Assembly (NCBI RefSeq): GCF_017744435.1
Contig: NZ_JAGIBG010000007.1
Location: 79,468-143,467 of the forward strand
DNA length: 64,000 nucleotides
From: Pseudomonas sp.
Lineage (GTDB): Bacteria; Pseudomonadota; Gammaproteobacteria; Pseudomonadales; Pseudomonadaceae
Direction: 5' to 3'
Positions 10,296 to 18,349 of the stretch are shown here, in pieces. Numbering within the stretch: the first letter of the stretch is position 1; every line of letters begins with the position of its first letter. The position numbers and the translations under genes were made by a program. Under the pieces are notes generated by a model that searched no databases, was not told the origin of the DNA, and saw nothing but the letters and a program-made list of their open reading frames with translations.

Positions 10296-11810
10296 TCAGG
10301 CCTTGGGAATATAGGCCACGCTTTGCTCATCACGGGCGTGCAGCCACTGCTCGCCACGGCTGGGCTGGGTGGTGACGATCTGGTGATCGCTCTCCAGGTA
10401 GCCAAAGGGCGGCGCCTCGCCGTGGAGGTAATGCGCGACGATGATCGTACGCTGCGGGTCCCAGTGCTTGCCGCTGGTACGCTCCAGCCAGGCCATCAAG
10501 GTGGCGGTGTCGCCGCTGCGGGGGTAATCCTCGGTTTGCGCCACATAGTAGAAGGGGGCACCACCCGTTTGGAGGTACATCGGCACCTTGTTATCCACCT
10601 CGACCATGACCATTTGCCATTGCGCCAGCGGTGCCTGGCGGCTCGCCTGCTCACGCACGGCCTCGCCGAAGCGGATCACGCCGCCGCCGCCATTGCTCCA
10701 GGGCACCAGGATGCCCAGCACCGCCAGCAGCAACACGGCGGTGACCGCGAAGCCGGCCTGCAGACGCCGCCCGGCGGCCTCGCGCAGGGCCATGCGGCGG
10801 GTGATCCACCAGGCACCGAGCAGTTGCGCGAACGGCACCAGCGGCAGCACATAGTAGCTGCGCCTGCTGCCACTGGCGGTGAAGAACAGCATCAGCAGGC
10901 CAAGCCCCTGAATCAGCCAGCGGGTATCCGGCTCGATCTGCCGCCAGTGGCGCAGGGCGACCCACACGGCAATGATCCAGCAGGGCGCCCAGGGCAGGGT
11001 GTAGACCGGCAGGTACACCAGGTAGGTGTAGATCGGCCCGAGGTTGTCGAATGGCTGGAAGAACCGCACCACGTTTTCCCGCAGTACCAGCCCGAGGCCG
11101 CTTTCGCCGTAGTTGGGCGCGCCGTACAGGTGCGAGAGTAGAAACGGCAGCATGTACAGCGCTCCGGCCAGCAACAGCGCAGCCAGCAGGCGCAGGTTCA
11201 GGTGGCGGCGCCAACGGCCTTCACTCAGCAGGTGCGGCAGCAACACCAGGCCTGGCAGGATGAAGCCGATCAGGCCCTTGAACAGCGAGGTCAAAGCCAA
11301 CAGCCCGAAGAAGCCGACATAGCGCCAGAAACGCGTATCGTCCGGCCCACGCCAGTACCACCAGACCGCCGCCAGCACGCCGCACACCGTCAGGATATCG
11401 GCGGTGGCGACCCGTGCCCAGAACACGAAGTAGAAGGTCGTGGCCAGCATCCAGCCGGCTACCAGTCCAGTGCCTTTGCGGAACAACCGCTCTCCGAGCA
11501 GGTAGACCAGCCAAACGCTGAACCACGCGGCGATGACGGAGGACAGGCGCAGCGACCAAGGGCCCAGGCCACCGGTCAACCAGGCGCTGGCAGTGATCAG
11601 CCAGTAGGACAGCAGGGGTTTGTCGTAATAGGCGCCACCCTTGAGATACGGGTCAAAGTAGTCGCCGCTTTGCAGCATCTGCAGGGTGATGTTCGCCCAG
11701 CGGGTTTCCGCGCCCCAAAGTTCGCGACTACCCAGGCCCAGCATCAATAAAACAGCGGTAGTGGCAAGTAGTAACAGCAGCGCGCGTTGATCGGTTCTTC
11801 TCTGATGCAT
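10296..11810 (-). CDS. GT-C (ArnT-like) membrane glycosyltransferase
   Basis: A 504-residue integral membrane protein with an ArnT-like start: a hydrophobic helix, then GAETRWANITLQML and YYDKPLLSYW, equivalent to PDETRY and FEKPAAGYW of ArnT. About 11 hydrophobic segments follow, then a soluble tail. The first Asp of the ArnT acidic pair is Ala here. It lies upstream of arnB in the same direction but is separated by 409 bp, so it may be a separate transcript. Likely a polyprenyl-phosphate-sugar dependent transferase acting in the periplasm on lipid A or another glycan. Substrate not known. Confidence 0.82.
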   Translation of the reverse strand: MHQRRTDQRALLLLLATTAVLLMLGLGSRELWGAETRWANITLQMLQSGDYFDPYLKGGAYYDKPLLSYWLITASAWLTGGLGPWSLRLSSVIAAWFSVWLVYLLGERLFRKGTGLVAGWMLATTFYFVFWARVATADILTVCGVLAAVWWYWRGPDDTRFWRYVGFFGLLALTSLFKGLIGFILPGLVLLPHLLSEGRWRRHLNLRLLAALLLAGALYMLPFLLSHLYGAPNYGESGLGLVLRENVVRFFQPFDNLGPIYTYLVYLPVYTLPWAPCWIIAVWVALRHWRQIEPDTRWLIQGLGLLMLFFTASGSRRSYYVLPLVPFAQLLGAWWITRRMALREAAGRRLQAGFAVTAVLLLAVLGILVPWSNGGGGVIRFGEAVREQASRQAPLAQWQMVMVEVDNKVPMYLQTGGAPFYYVAQTEDYPRSGDTATLMAWLERTSGKHWDPQRTIIVAHYLHGEAPPFGYLESDHQIVTTQPSRGEQWLHARDEQSVAYIPKA

Positions 11811-11922
11811 GGCTGACTCTGCGGGCAGGCAAATTGTCGGCGAATCCTAGGCAGCAAAAAGTGCGAGGGCAGTGAAGAATTGGTGAAAAAGTTGCAAAGC
11901 AGTGGGCGGAGCACACTCTTTA

Positions 11923-11958
11923 TATAACTACACTAAATGAACATTTAGTGTAGTTATA
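11923..11958. repeat. Perfect 36-bp palindrome (17-bp arms, AA centre)
   Basis: The left arm TATAACTACACTAAATG and its exact reverse complement are separated by AA. It lies between the methyltransferase stop (minus strand, 11977) and the start of the GT-C gene (11810), about 110 bp upstream of the latter. It is AT-rich with no T-tract beyond it, so it is not a typical rho-independent terminator. Operator, protein-binding site or trace of a mobile element are open possibilities. Confidence 0.75.
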
Positions 11959-11976
11959 ACCAAAAAGCGATGACAT

Positions 11977-12588
11977 TCAATAGCAGGAGCGGGCAAGCCA
12001 CACCGTCAGGCCGCCACAGGCCGGGTCTTCCACGATGTGATCCAGGGCTTCAAAACCATGGCTCTGCAGCAGGCTTACATATTCCTTTGGATCCAGGCTG
12101 GCGTGATAAAGGGTTTCACCCTCGAATTCGCCCAACGCCTCGCCATGGGACGGGCCGCTGGTGAACATCAGATAAGCGCCCGGCGCAGCGTGCTTCTGAA
12201 ATGTCGGGAACATCCGGCGCTGGTCGTCGGGCTTGAGATGGAAAAAGCTGTTCCAGGCCAGGATGCCAGCGAACTGTCGATCAAGTTGCAGCGTGCGCAT
12301 GTCTGCGTGAATCCATTGCTGTTCGGGGAAACGTGCGCGGCACATGGCAAGCATCTTCGCGGAAGCATCCACACCGACAAGCGACAAGCCAGCCTCGATC
12401 AGGAATCGCGCAACGGGCTGGCCAGAACCGCAGCCCAGATCAAGCACCACATCAGATGGCTGCAGCAACGCACGAAAACGTTCGATCCATTTGTGGTCAG
12501 TCAGATGATTACCGCGCAGTCGATCCCAAGCCGAAGCGTGGCGGTGGTAAAGATCGATGATCTGGTCGGCTGATGGGTGGTGAGCCAT
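11977..12588 (-). CDS. Class I SAM-dependent methyltransferase
   Basis: A 203-residue protein from the ATG at 12588 (MAHHPSADQII), which has AGGA seven bases upstream. An in-frame extension to 12687 is unlikely. Motif I of the SAM-binding fold is clear as LDLGCGSGQPV, followed by LVGVDASAKML (motif II acidic residue) and WIHADMRTL. It resembles small UbiE/Methyltransf_25 type enzymes. Substrate unknown. It stands alone on the minus strand, with a small inverted repeat about 100 bp upstream. Confidence 0.85.
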   Translation of the reverse strand: MAHHPSADQIIDLYHRHASAWDRLRGNHLTDHKWIERFRALLQPSDVVLDLGCGSGQPVARFLIEAGLSLVGVDASAKMLAMCRARFPEQQWIHADMRTLQLDRQFAGILAWNSFFHLKPDDQRRMFPTFQKHAAPGAYLMFTSGPSHGEALGEFEGETLYHASLDPKEYVSLLQSHGFEALDHIVEDPACGGLTVWLARSCY

Positions 12589-12684
12589 GGGGCATCCTTG
12601 AATGGCTAGTTGAACGGCCTGGGCGACGTCTGCGGATTTGAAATGTACCCCAGGTGTGGCCCGTGAGGGATACATGAATCTGCG

Positions 12685-12700
12685 CATAATGCATATTATG
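12685..12700. repeat. Short inverted repeat CATAAT-gcat-ATTATG
   Basis: Perfect six-base arms in an AT-rich stretch about 100 bp upstream of the methyltransferase start and about 150 bp before the recombinase remnant. It could be an operator for the methyltransferase. Weak evidence, no partner regulator next to it. The rest of 12589-12856 holds nothing else that I recognise. Confidence 0.3.
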
Positions 12701-12856
12701 TTAAATTGAGTATTAGGTAGATTCGCCCGCTCGTGTCTGTTTTCACTTACCTACGAACGAGATTTCGCAAAGCTATGATGCGCCAATCGCGTTTTGAAGG
12801 TTTGCGACCGTTTCGTGACCAGCGATCAGACTGAATCCGCTTGGGGTGATCCTGTC

Positions 12857-13270
12857 ATGGCCAATGAGAAATGGAGGCCATTCAGTCTGAAGCAATTCAA
12901 AGTCTCACCGAATGACCTGAAGTTAAAGCCAGACGCCACCTCCCTGGATACAGAGCCTGGCGTGGCCTTGAGCGTGGCTCGTTACAAGCCATCTCCGAGC
13001 ACCCTCAACCAGATCTACACGATTTGCAGTCGGTTCTTTGAATACATAATCGAAGACGGGACAGCTGCGGCTAACCCTTTCCGGATGATCAAGAAGCGCA
13101 CCCTCAACCGTGGAGCGCCGCAAGAAGAAGGCTCCAATCGCGCCCTGACGCCCTTGCAGTGGGACTACGTGCTGGTGACCGCTGAACGGATGGCCCAGGA
13201 TGAGCCAGAGCGGCACGAGCGCACTCTATTCATCGTCGCCACACTCTTGGATTACATGCGGCGGTGTTAA
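12857..13270 (+). pseudogene. Truncated phage-type tyrosine recombinase (integrase) remnant
   Basis: The frame is open from a TTG at 12794, with the natural start probably the ATG at 12857 (MANEKWRPFSLKQF). It contains a SAM-like core-binding region (SPSTLNQIYTICSRFFEYI...ANPFRMIKKR) and the beginning of the catalytic domain (RALTPLQWDYVL...HERTLFIVATLL). It stops at DYMRRC before any of the R-H-R-Y catalytic residues. About 60% of a normal integrase is missing and no continuation is seen downstream in any frame, so it cannot recombine DNA. It marks a past integration event at the edge of the accessory block that follows. Confidence 0.7.
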
Positions 13271-13442
13271 GCCTCCACGAGAGCCTGTCGGTGGATCGAG
13301 CCTCCGTTTATAGCTGTGCATCGGCAGGTAAATCAGAACTGGCTCGAGCCAGGAAAAGTTTCATGATGAACCGCCACCGCGAGGCCTACGATAAGCACCA
13401 AAGGGTCATGTTCCCGCGCCTCAACTCCACAGGAATTCAAAA
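13271..13442. other. Intergenic stretch with no recognisable gene
   Basis: 172 bp between the recombinase remnant and the lipoprotein. A 60-codon open frame (13264-13446) crosses it and ends in an ATGA overlap with the lipoprotein start, but its product resembles nothing I know. It may be recombinase-associated debris. AGGA eight bases before 13443 is the lipoprotein ribosome binding site. Confidence 0.4.
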
Positions 13443-13667
13443 ATGATCGCTAACCTCGTCAAAGTTTCACTGCTGGCCAGTGCTGTGTTGTTGAGCGCCT
13501 GCTCGGCTTCGGGTGTGAGTACCCGAAACGATTACTCGGTCGACTCCGTGGCGCCGGCGGGGTTTGGTCCGGGGCCGACGAACAGTGGCAAGCAGATGAA
13601 TTTCCACGGTAACGCGTTGAGCAACAGCTTTGGCGAGTACAGTTCCGGGTTGCTGCACGACGATTGA
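13443..13667 (+). CDS. Small predicted lipoprotein
   Basis: 74 residues with a type II signal peptide: positive N-terminus (MIANLVK), hydrophobic core, and lipobox LLSAC with the lipidated Cys at residue 20. The mature part is short, rich in Gly, Ser and Asn, with no domain that I recognise. AGGA eight bases upstream supports the ATG. Ser follows the Cys, so outer-membrane sorting is likely under the E. coli +2 rule. Function unknown. Confidence 0.75.
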   Translation: MIANLVKVSLLASAVLLSACSASGVSTRNDYSVDSVAPAGFGPGPTNSGKQMNFHGNALSNSFGEYSSGLLHDD

Positions 13668-13843
13668 ATGAGCACTGCCTCTACCACCTCCTGAGCGTTT
13701 CACTCGCCGCTGGCTCACTTCGTTCGGATGCCAGCGACAGGTTGTTTGCAATCACGCGTCCTGAATCACACCCCTAAACGACGTTTATGGACCGTCGTGT
13801 CGAGGTCAGGATTGCAGACAACCTCATCCAGGATGTGCAAATC

Positions 13844-14689
13844 ATGAACGCTTCAGCCACTGCCATTACCGCTCCAACCCAATTTGTTGAAGTGAATGAC
13901 CGTCGCCTGGCTTATCGAACGATCGGTAGCGGCCAGCCGCTGGTACTGCTGGTTCGATACCGCGGCACGATGGACGATTGGGACCCGCTGTTCCTCGACA
14001 AGCTGGCCGAGCGCGGTTTTCAGGTGACTGTCTTTGACTACAGCGGACTGGGCCAATCAAGCGGCACGCCTAGCTACAATCCGGGAGCACTGGCCAAGGA
14101 TGCAATTGAGCTCATCCAGGCGCTGGAGCTTGGCAAAGTTGTGATTGGTGGGTGGTCACTCGGGGGAATTGCCGCTCAGGTGGTACTGGCGCAGGCGCCA
14201 CAACTGGTAAGCCATGCCGTACTGATGGGTACGACGCCACCCGGTCAGTTGGCCATACCCGGTGAAGCCCTGTTCTATGAACTGGCTCGTCGAGAGAATG
14301 ACTTCGAGGATTTCGTAAGCCTTTTCTTCGAGCCAGCCTCGGATACCAGCCGAGCAGCAGCCGAGAGGGCCTGGGCACGACTGGCTTCACGCATGGCGGA
14401 TCGCAGCCCCCAAGTGCCTGTCGAGTGGGCGGCCCAGCAACTGGGAGACGGGCCCAAAAACCCAGTCTTTCCAGTCGAAGCGGTGTTACATGCACTGAAA
14501 AGTACTACTGTCCCCCTACTCCACCTGGGCGCCGACCACGACATCGTATTCCCGGTCGAGAACTGGTACGCCCTGAACAGCCAGCTGCCGACGCTGACTC
14601 TCGTGAGCTTCCCAAGCGCTGGCCACGGGCCTCACATGCAGTACCCGGAGGCGGCGGCTGGTCACATTGCCGCTTTCATCTCGGCATAG
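13844..14689 (+). CDS. Alpha/beta hydrolase
   Basis: 281 residues from the ATG at 13844 (MNASATAITAPTQF). An upstream in-frame ATG at 13787 has no better binding site. It has the alpha/beta hydrolase fold with nucleophile elbow GGWSLGG (Ser105), a late acid in LGADHDIVFP and a His in SAGHGPHM. Closest in style to haloperoxidase or lactonase-like esterases. Cytosolic. It is followed directly by a terminator, so it is probably monocistronic. Substrate unknown. It belongs to the block of small-molecule detoxification-type genes at 13.8-24 kb. Confidence 0.87.
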   Translation: MNASATAITAPTQFVEVNDRRLAYRTIGSGQPLVLLVRYRGTMDDWDPLFLDKLAERGFQVTVFDYSGLGQSSGTPSYNPGALAKDAIELIQALELGKVVIGGWSLGGIAAQVVLAQAPQLVSHAVLMGTTPPGQLAIPGEALFYELARRENDFEDFVSLFFEPASDTSRAAAERAWARLASRMADRSPQVPVEWAAQQLGDGPKNPVFPVEAVLHALKSTTVPLLHLGADHDIVFPVENWYALNSQLPTLTLVSFPSAGHGPHMQYPEAAAGHIAAFISA

Positions 14690-14698
14690 GCTACTCGC

Positions 14699-14722
14699 GG
14701 GGCCACACGAGTGGCCCCTTTT
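14699..14722 (+). terminator. Rho-independent terminator
   Basis: GGGGCCAC-acga-GTGGCCCC followed by TTTT, starting nine bases after the alpha/beta hydrolase stop. Strong eight-base GC-rich stem. It separates the hydrolase from the convergent GlxA-type gene. Confidence 0.85.
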
Positions 14723-14723
14723 A

Positions 14724-15674
14724 TCAGCCGACTACTACTCGCCTGGCATCCCTGCGTACTGCCTGAGGCGGCACGCCAAAACCGCGAACAAACACTTCTC
14801 GCATGTGTCGGCGATCCCTGAAGCCTGTCTCCTTGGCCACCACATCCAGGCTGTGTCGGCTTTGCTCGATCATCAACCGAGCTGCCTCCAGACGCAGGCT
14901 TTCCACTGCCTTGGCCGGTGATTGCCCAGTTTCTGCGGTGAATACGCGAGTGAACTGCCTGGGGCTCAAGTGCGCGACTTCAGCAAGTTCATCGACACTC
15001 AACTGACGGTTCAAGTGCTTGCGGGCGTAATCCAGCGCCGTCTGAATGCGATCCGACTTCGGCGAAAGCGACAGCAACTCGGAGTGTTGGGATTGCCCAC
15101 CGGAGCGGCGCTGATGCATCACCAACTTGCGCGCCACCGACCGGGCCATGTCGGCTCCCAAGTCTTTTTCCACCATGCCCAACGCCATATCCAGGGCGGC
15201 GGTCATGCCTGCAGACGTCCATATGGGCCCATCCACGATGAAAATCCGGTCTTCTTCGACTTCTATTTTCGGGTGGTGCTCGCGCAGCTTGTTGGCATAG
15301 GCCCAGTGTGTCGTTGCTCGCCGATTGTCGAGGACGCCTGCCTGCGCCAACACGAAGCAGCCCGTGCACAGGCCTGCCGTGCGCCGCGCCCCGTCGACAA
15401 AACCTCGCACACTGGCAAGTACCTCCTCACTCGGCGGCGTGAGCGGCGTAAACGTCCCGGTAATCATCCAGGTGTCGGCCAAGCCGGGCGCGCCCAAGGG
15501 AAGCGTGTCGATGTACATCCCCAGTGAGGAGCGCACCGTTCCACCCTTGATGGAAAAATTCTGGATCTTGTAAGCCGTTTCGCCGGCAACGATGTTGGCA
15601 AACTCGAACACGGATTGCGTGGCCAAAGACATGACCTGGAAACCTTCGGTTATCAGATAGCCGACCCGGTGCAT
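14724..15674 (-). CDS. GlxA-family transcriptional regulator (DJ-1/PfpI + AraC HTH)
   Basis: 316 residues. The N-terminal DJ-1/PfpI-like domain (about 1-180) keeps the elbow Cys (LCTG, Cys103) and ATTHW. The C-terminal AraC HTH pair (about 215-310) has LSVDELAEVAHLSPRQFTRVF and a second helix-turn-helix. AGGAGT seven bases before the ATG. It is divergent from an SDR gene 105 bp away and probably controls it. A close paralogue with the same arrangement lies at 50511-51452. The ligand is unknown, and related GlxA proteins respond to amines or reactive compounds. Confidence 0.9.
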   Translation of the reverse strand: MHRVGYLITEGFQVMSLATQSVFEFANIVAGETAYKIQNFSIKGGTVRSSLGMYIDTLPLGAPGLADTWMITGTFTPLTPPSEEVLASVRGFVDGARRTAGLCTGCFVLAQAGVLDNRRATTHWAYANKLREHHPKIEVEEDRIFIVDGPIWTSAGMTAALDMALGMVEKDLGADMARSVARKLVMHQRRSGGQSQHSELLSLSPKSDRIQTALDYARKHLNRQLSVDELAEVAHLSPRQFTRVFTAETGQSPAKAVESLRLEAARLMIEQSRHSLDVVAKETGFRDRRHMREVFVRGFGVPPQAVRRDARRVVVG

Positions 15675-15692
15675 CGAATGACTCCTTATGCG

Positions 15693-15725
15693 ATGTCCTG
15701 AAAACGTATCTTATGTGTCGTTTAA
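15693..15725. promoter_or_regulatory. Conserved intergenic motif between GlxA-type regulator and SDR (copy 1)
   Basis: It contains ATGTCCTGAAAA, then TCTTATGTG, and GTCGTTTAAGAC with paired GTC/GAC ends. The divergent promoter at 51464-51496 between the paralogous pair carries ATGTCCTAAAAG then TCTTATATG in the same order. Outside the genes the rest of the two spacers is not obviously alike. Probably the operator of the GlxA-type regulator. Confidence 0.6.
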
Positions 15726-15779
15726 GACGAAAGCGACCTTCTGCATCATGGCGCCACACCCACACAACGGAGCATGACC

Positions 15780-16577
15780 ATGACGCAGCAATCCAAAGGC
15801 ACCGCGCTCATCACCGGCGCTTCCAGCGGAATCGGCGCGATCTACGCAGAGCGCCTGGCTCGCCGGGGCTATGACCTCGTGCTGGTGGCCCGCAACCGGG
15901 AGCGCCTCAACGCCCTGGCCAGCCGGATCACCACCGAGACCCAGCAGAACGTGGAGGTTTTTCCGGCTGATCTTTCCAAAACTGATGACCTGGTGAAGGT
16001 CGAGCGCAAACTACGTGAAGACGTCAGCATCAGGCTGCTGGTGAATAATGCCGGCATCGGCACTCACACAAGCCTGCTGGAAAGTGATGTCGAACGCATG
16101 GCCGAAATGATCAGCCTCAACATCACCGCCTTGACCCGCCTTACCTACGCAGCCGTTCCAGGTTTCGTCGCCCGCCAGCAAGGCGCCGTCATCAACATCT
16201 CGTCCATCGCAGGTTTGGCTCCAGAGTTGCTCAACGGTGTATACGGCGGCAGCAAGGCCTTTGTCACCGCCTTCAGCCAATCCCTGCACAAAGAGCTTGC
16301 AGACAGCGGCATCAAAGTCCAGGCGGTTTTGCCAGGCGCTACCGCGACCGACTTTTGGCAGATCGGCGGCCTGCCTGTCGAGAACCTGGACCCCAGTATC
16401 GTCATGTCAGCCCATGACCTGGTCGAGGGTGCACTGCAGGATTTCGACAACGATGTGCTGCTCTCCATCCCGTCGCTGCATGACCTGCAAGCTTTTTATC
16501 ACTACGAGTCCAGCCGGCAAGCACTGTTCAGCCAGTTGTCCAGCAACCAGCTCGCCCCGCGCTACAACGCCAAGTGA
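15780..16577 (+). CDS. Short-chain dehydrogenase/reductase
   Basis: 265 residues from the second ATG (MTQQSKGTALITG). GGAG lies seven bases upstream of it, while the first ATG at 15774 is only one base from GGAG. Classical SDR: cofactor motif TGASSGIG (13-20), NNAG (89-92), catalytic Ser in NISSIAG, and YGGSK with Tyr155 and Lys159. Arg in the second beta strand (VARNRERL) suggests NADP. It is divergent from the GlxA regulator and followed 23 bp later by an AhpD-like gene, so likely an operon. Paralogue at 51571-52362. Substrate unknown. Confidence 0.9.
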   Translation: MTQQSKGTALITGASSGIGAIYAERLARRGYDLVLVARNRERLNALASRITTETQQNVEVFPADLSKTDDLVKVERKLREDVSIRLLVNNAGIGTHTSLLESDVERMAEMISLNITALTRLTYAAVPGFVARQQGAVINISSIAGLAPELLNGVYGGSKAFVTAFSQSLHKELADSGIKVQAVLPGATATDFWQIGGLPVENLDPSIVMSAHDLVEGALQDFDNDVLLSIPSLHDLQAFYHYESSRQALFSQLSSNQLAPRYNAK

Positions 16578-16600
16578 TCACCCGCACAGGAAACGCAATC

Positions 16601-17119
16601 ATGACTCGCATCGCTGCACTGACGCTCGACCAGGCGCCCACCGCTGCCCGTACCGCCTTGCAAGGCGTGGAAAAAGGCTTGGGTTTTATTCCGAATGCCT
16701 TCGCCACCCTCGCCCATTCCCCTGCAGCCCTCGGTGGCTATCTTGCGCTGTCGCAAGCGCTGAACAAGAACAGCCTCAGCCCCGCCGAGCGTGAAGTAGC
16801 GGCCCTGGCTGCATCAGCGGTGAATGGCTGTGACTACTGCATCGCCGCTCACAGTTTCTTTGGCGGCAACGTTGGTCTGGATGCTGACGCGCTGCTGGCT
16901 GCACGGGCCGGCACACTCGACGGCGTTGCTGCATTCGCCAGGGCGGTTACGCTGAGTCGAGGCCAGGTCAGCAATGCGCAGCTGGCGGCGGCACGGGAAG
17001 CAGGGCTCGATGACGTGAAAATCGTCGATATCATCGCCCAGGTTTCCCTGCTGACGCTGACCAACTACCTCAACAATGTGGCCATGACGGAGATTGATTT
17101 TCCACCGAATGGCAATTGA
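16601..17119 (+). CDS. Carboxymuconolactone decarboxylase/AhpD-like peroxidase-type protein
   Basis: 172 residues. The family core holds the AhpD redox motif CDYCIAAHS (Cys77, Cys80, His84), so it is expected to act as a thiol-based peroxidase or reductant rather than a decarboxylase. It starts at 16601 with an AGGA-like site. Belongs to the SDR operon (23-bp gap). Homologues of this type (uncharacterized peroxidase-related enzymes) often accompany electrophile- or hypochlorite-responsive regulators. That role here is inference. Confidence 0.87.
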   Translation: MTRIAALTLDQAPTAARTALQGVEKGLGFIPNAFATLAHSPAALGGYLALSQALNKNSLSPAEREVAALAASAVNGCDYCIAAHSFFGGNVGLDADALLAARAGTLDGVAAFARAVTLSRGQVSNAQLAAAREAGLDDVKIVDIIAQVSLLTLTNYLNNVAMTEIDFPPNGN

Positions 17120-17254
17120 TGACTGGCACGGACGCACGCGCTTCACAGTATTTTCATCGCCATCGAGAAAGTCTTACTCCATTCAGGCTGTTTTTTGCGT
17201 GAATCAAAACGAATAGCCTGCACCCACTTTTCGATTTCCAAAGAGGTAGAACCC

Positions 17255-18262
17255 ATGAAGGCTGTCGTTTACACCCAGGCTGGCTTGCCGATCCAGGATC
17301 CCCAGTCACTGTTCGACGCGCAGTTGCCATCACCGAAGCCCGGTGCCCGGGATCTCCTGATCGAGATCAAGGCGATTGCGGTCAACCCGGTTGATACGAA
17401 GATTCGGGCCAGCCGTGGCGGGGAGCAACCACAGGTTCTCGGCTGGGATGCTGTCGGCGTTGTCCGCGAGACTGGCCCACAGGTAACGCTATTCAGGCCA
17501 GGGGACGAGGTGTTCTACGCCGGCGCCATTGACCGACCAGGCAGCTATAGCGAGCTCCATGTGGTGGATGAGCGCATTGTCGGCCACAAGCCTCGCAGCC
17601 TGGACAACGCCAGTGCCGCCGCCCTGCCCCTCACCTCCATCACTGCCTGGGAGTTGCTGTTCGACCGTCTAGCCGTCGAAGAAAATGGCGGTAAAGGGCA
17701 GAGCCTGCTCGTTGTAGGAGCTGCAGGCGGTGTGGGCTCGATCCTGGTACAGCTGGCAAGGCAGCTGACGCAGCTTACCGTCATAGGCACTGCCTCAAGG
17801 CCTGAGACTCAAGCCTGGGTCAAAGCGTTGGGCGCTCATCATGTCATTGACCACGCCGAGTCGATCCCACTTCAGCTGGAAGAGCTAAAGCTTAATCCGA
17901 TCGATTATGTGATCAGCCTGACGCACACCGACACCTACCTGCCACAACTGGTGGAAGTGCTTCGTCCACAAGGCAAGCTCGCACTGATTGATGATCCGGC
18001 ACAGCTGGATGTCATGCCGCTCAAGCGCAAATCGCTGTCATTGCACTGGGAGCTCATGTTCACCCGCTCGCTGTACAAGACCGAAGACATGATCAAGCAG
18101 CACCAACTGCTCGAACGTGTTTCGCAACTGGTCGACGACGGCATACTGAAAACGACTGTCGGGGAGCATTTTGGGAGCATTTGTGCCGACAATCTCAAAC
18201 GTGCCCACGCCTTGATCGAAAGCGGCAAGGCCCGAGGCAAGATTGTCCTGGAAGGGTTCTGA
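17255..18262 (+). CDS. MDR-family zinc-type alcohol dehydrogenase-like / quinone oxidoreductase
   Basis: 335 residues from the ATG at 17255, with AGAGGT upstream. N-terminal GroES-like domain (MKAVVYTQAGLP...DTKIRASRGG) and C-terminal Rossmann domain with VVGAAGGVGSI. The structural zinc Cys cluster of classical ADH is absent, so it is probably an NADPH quinone or enone reductase of the YhdH/ZADH type. It follows the AhpD-like gene in the same direction after 135 bp. It could be in the same regulon. Cytosolic. Confidence 0.87.
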   Translation: MKAVVYTQAGLPIQDPQSLFDAQLPSPKPGARDLLIEIKAIAVNPVDTKIRASRGGEQPQVLGWDAVGVVRETGPQVTLFRPGDEVFYAGAIDRPGSYSELHVVDERIVGHKPRSLDNASAAALPLTSITAWELLFDRLAVEENGGKGQSLLVVGAAGGVGSILVQLARQLTQLTVIGTASRPETQAWVKALGAHHVIDHAESIPLQLEELKLNPIDYVISLTHTDTYLPQLVEVLRPQGKLALIDDPAQLDVMPLKRKSLSLHWELMFTRSLYKTEDMIKQHQLLERVSQLVDDGILKTTVGEHFGSICADNLKRAHALIESGKARGKIVLEGF

Positions 18263-18279
18263 TCACGGCTCACACAAGC

Positions 18280-18299
18280 GCCCGCGTGATAGCGCGGGC
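18280..18299 (+). terminator. Hairpin between convergent genes, possible terminator
   Basis: GCCCGCG-tgatag-CGCGGGC, 18 bp after the oxidoreductase stop. There is no clear T-tract, so termination is only suggested by position between the convergent oxidoreductase and LysR genes. Confidence 0.4.
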
Positions 18300-18349
18300 T
18301 CATCAGCCTTCATGCCCTCACCTTCCCAAACGTGAAAACGACGAGGGTC

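Noticed and set aside
12794..13270. Functional site-specific integrase
   Set aside because: It ends before the Arg and Tyr catalytic residues and no continuation was found, so it is treated as a remnant.
18280..18299. Hairpin as a confirmed terminator
   Set aside because: No T-tract follows, so it is listed with low confidence only.
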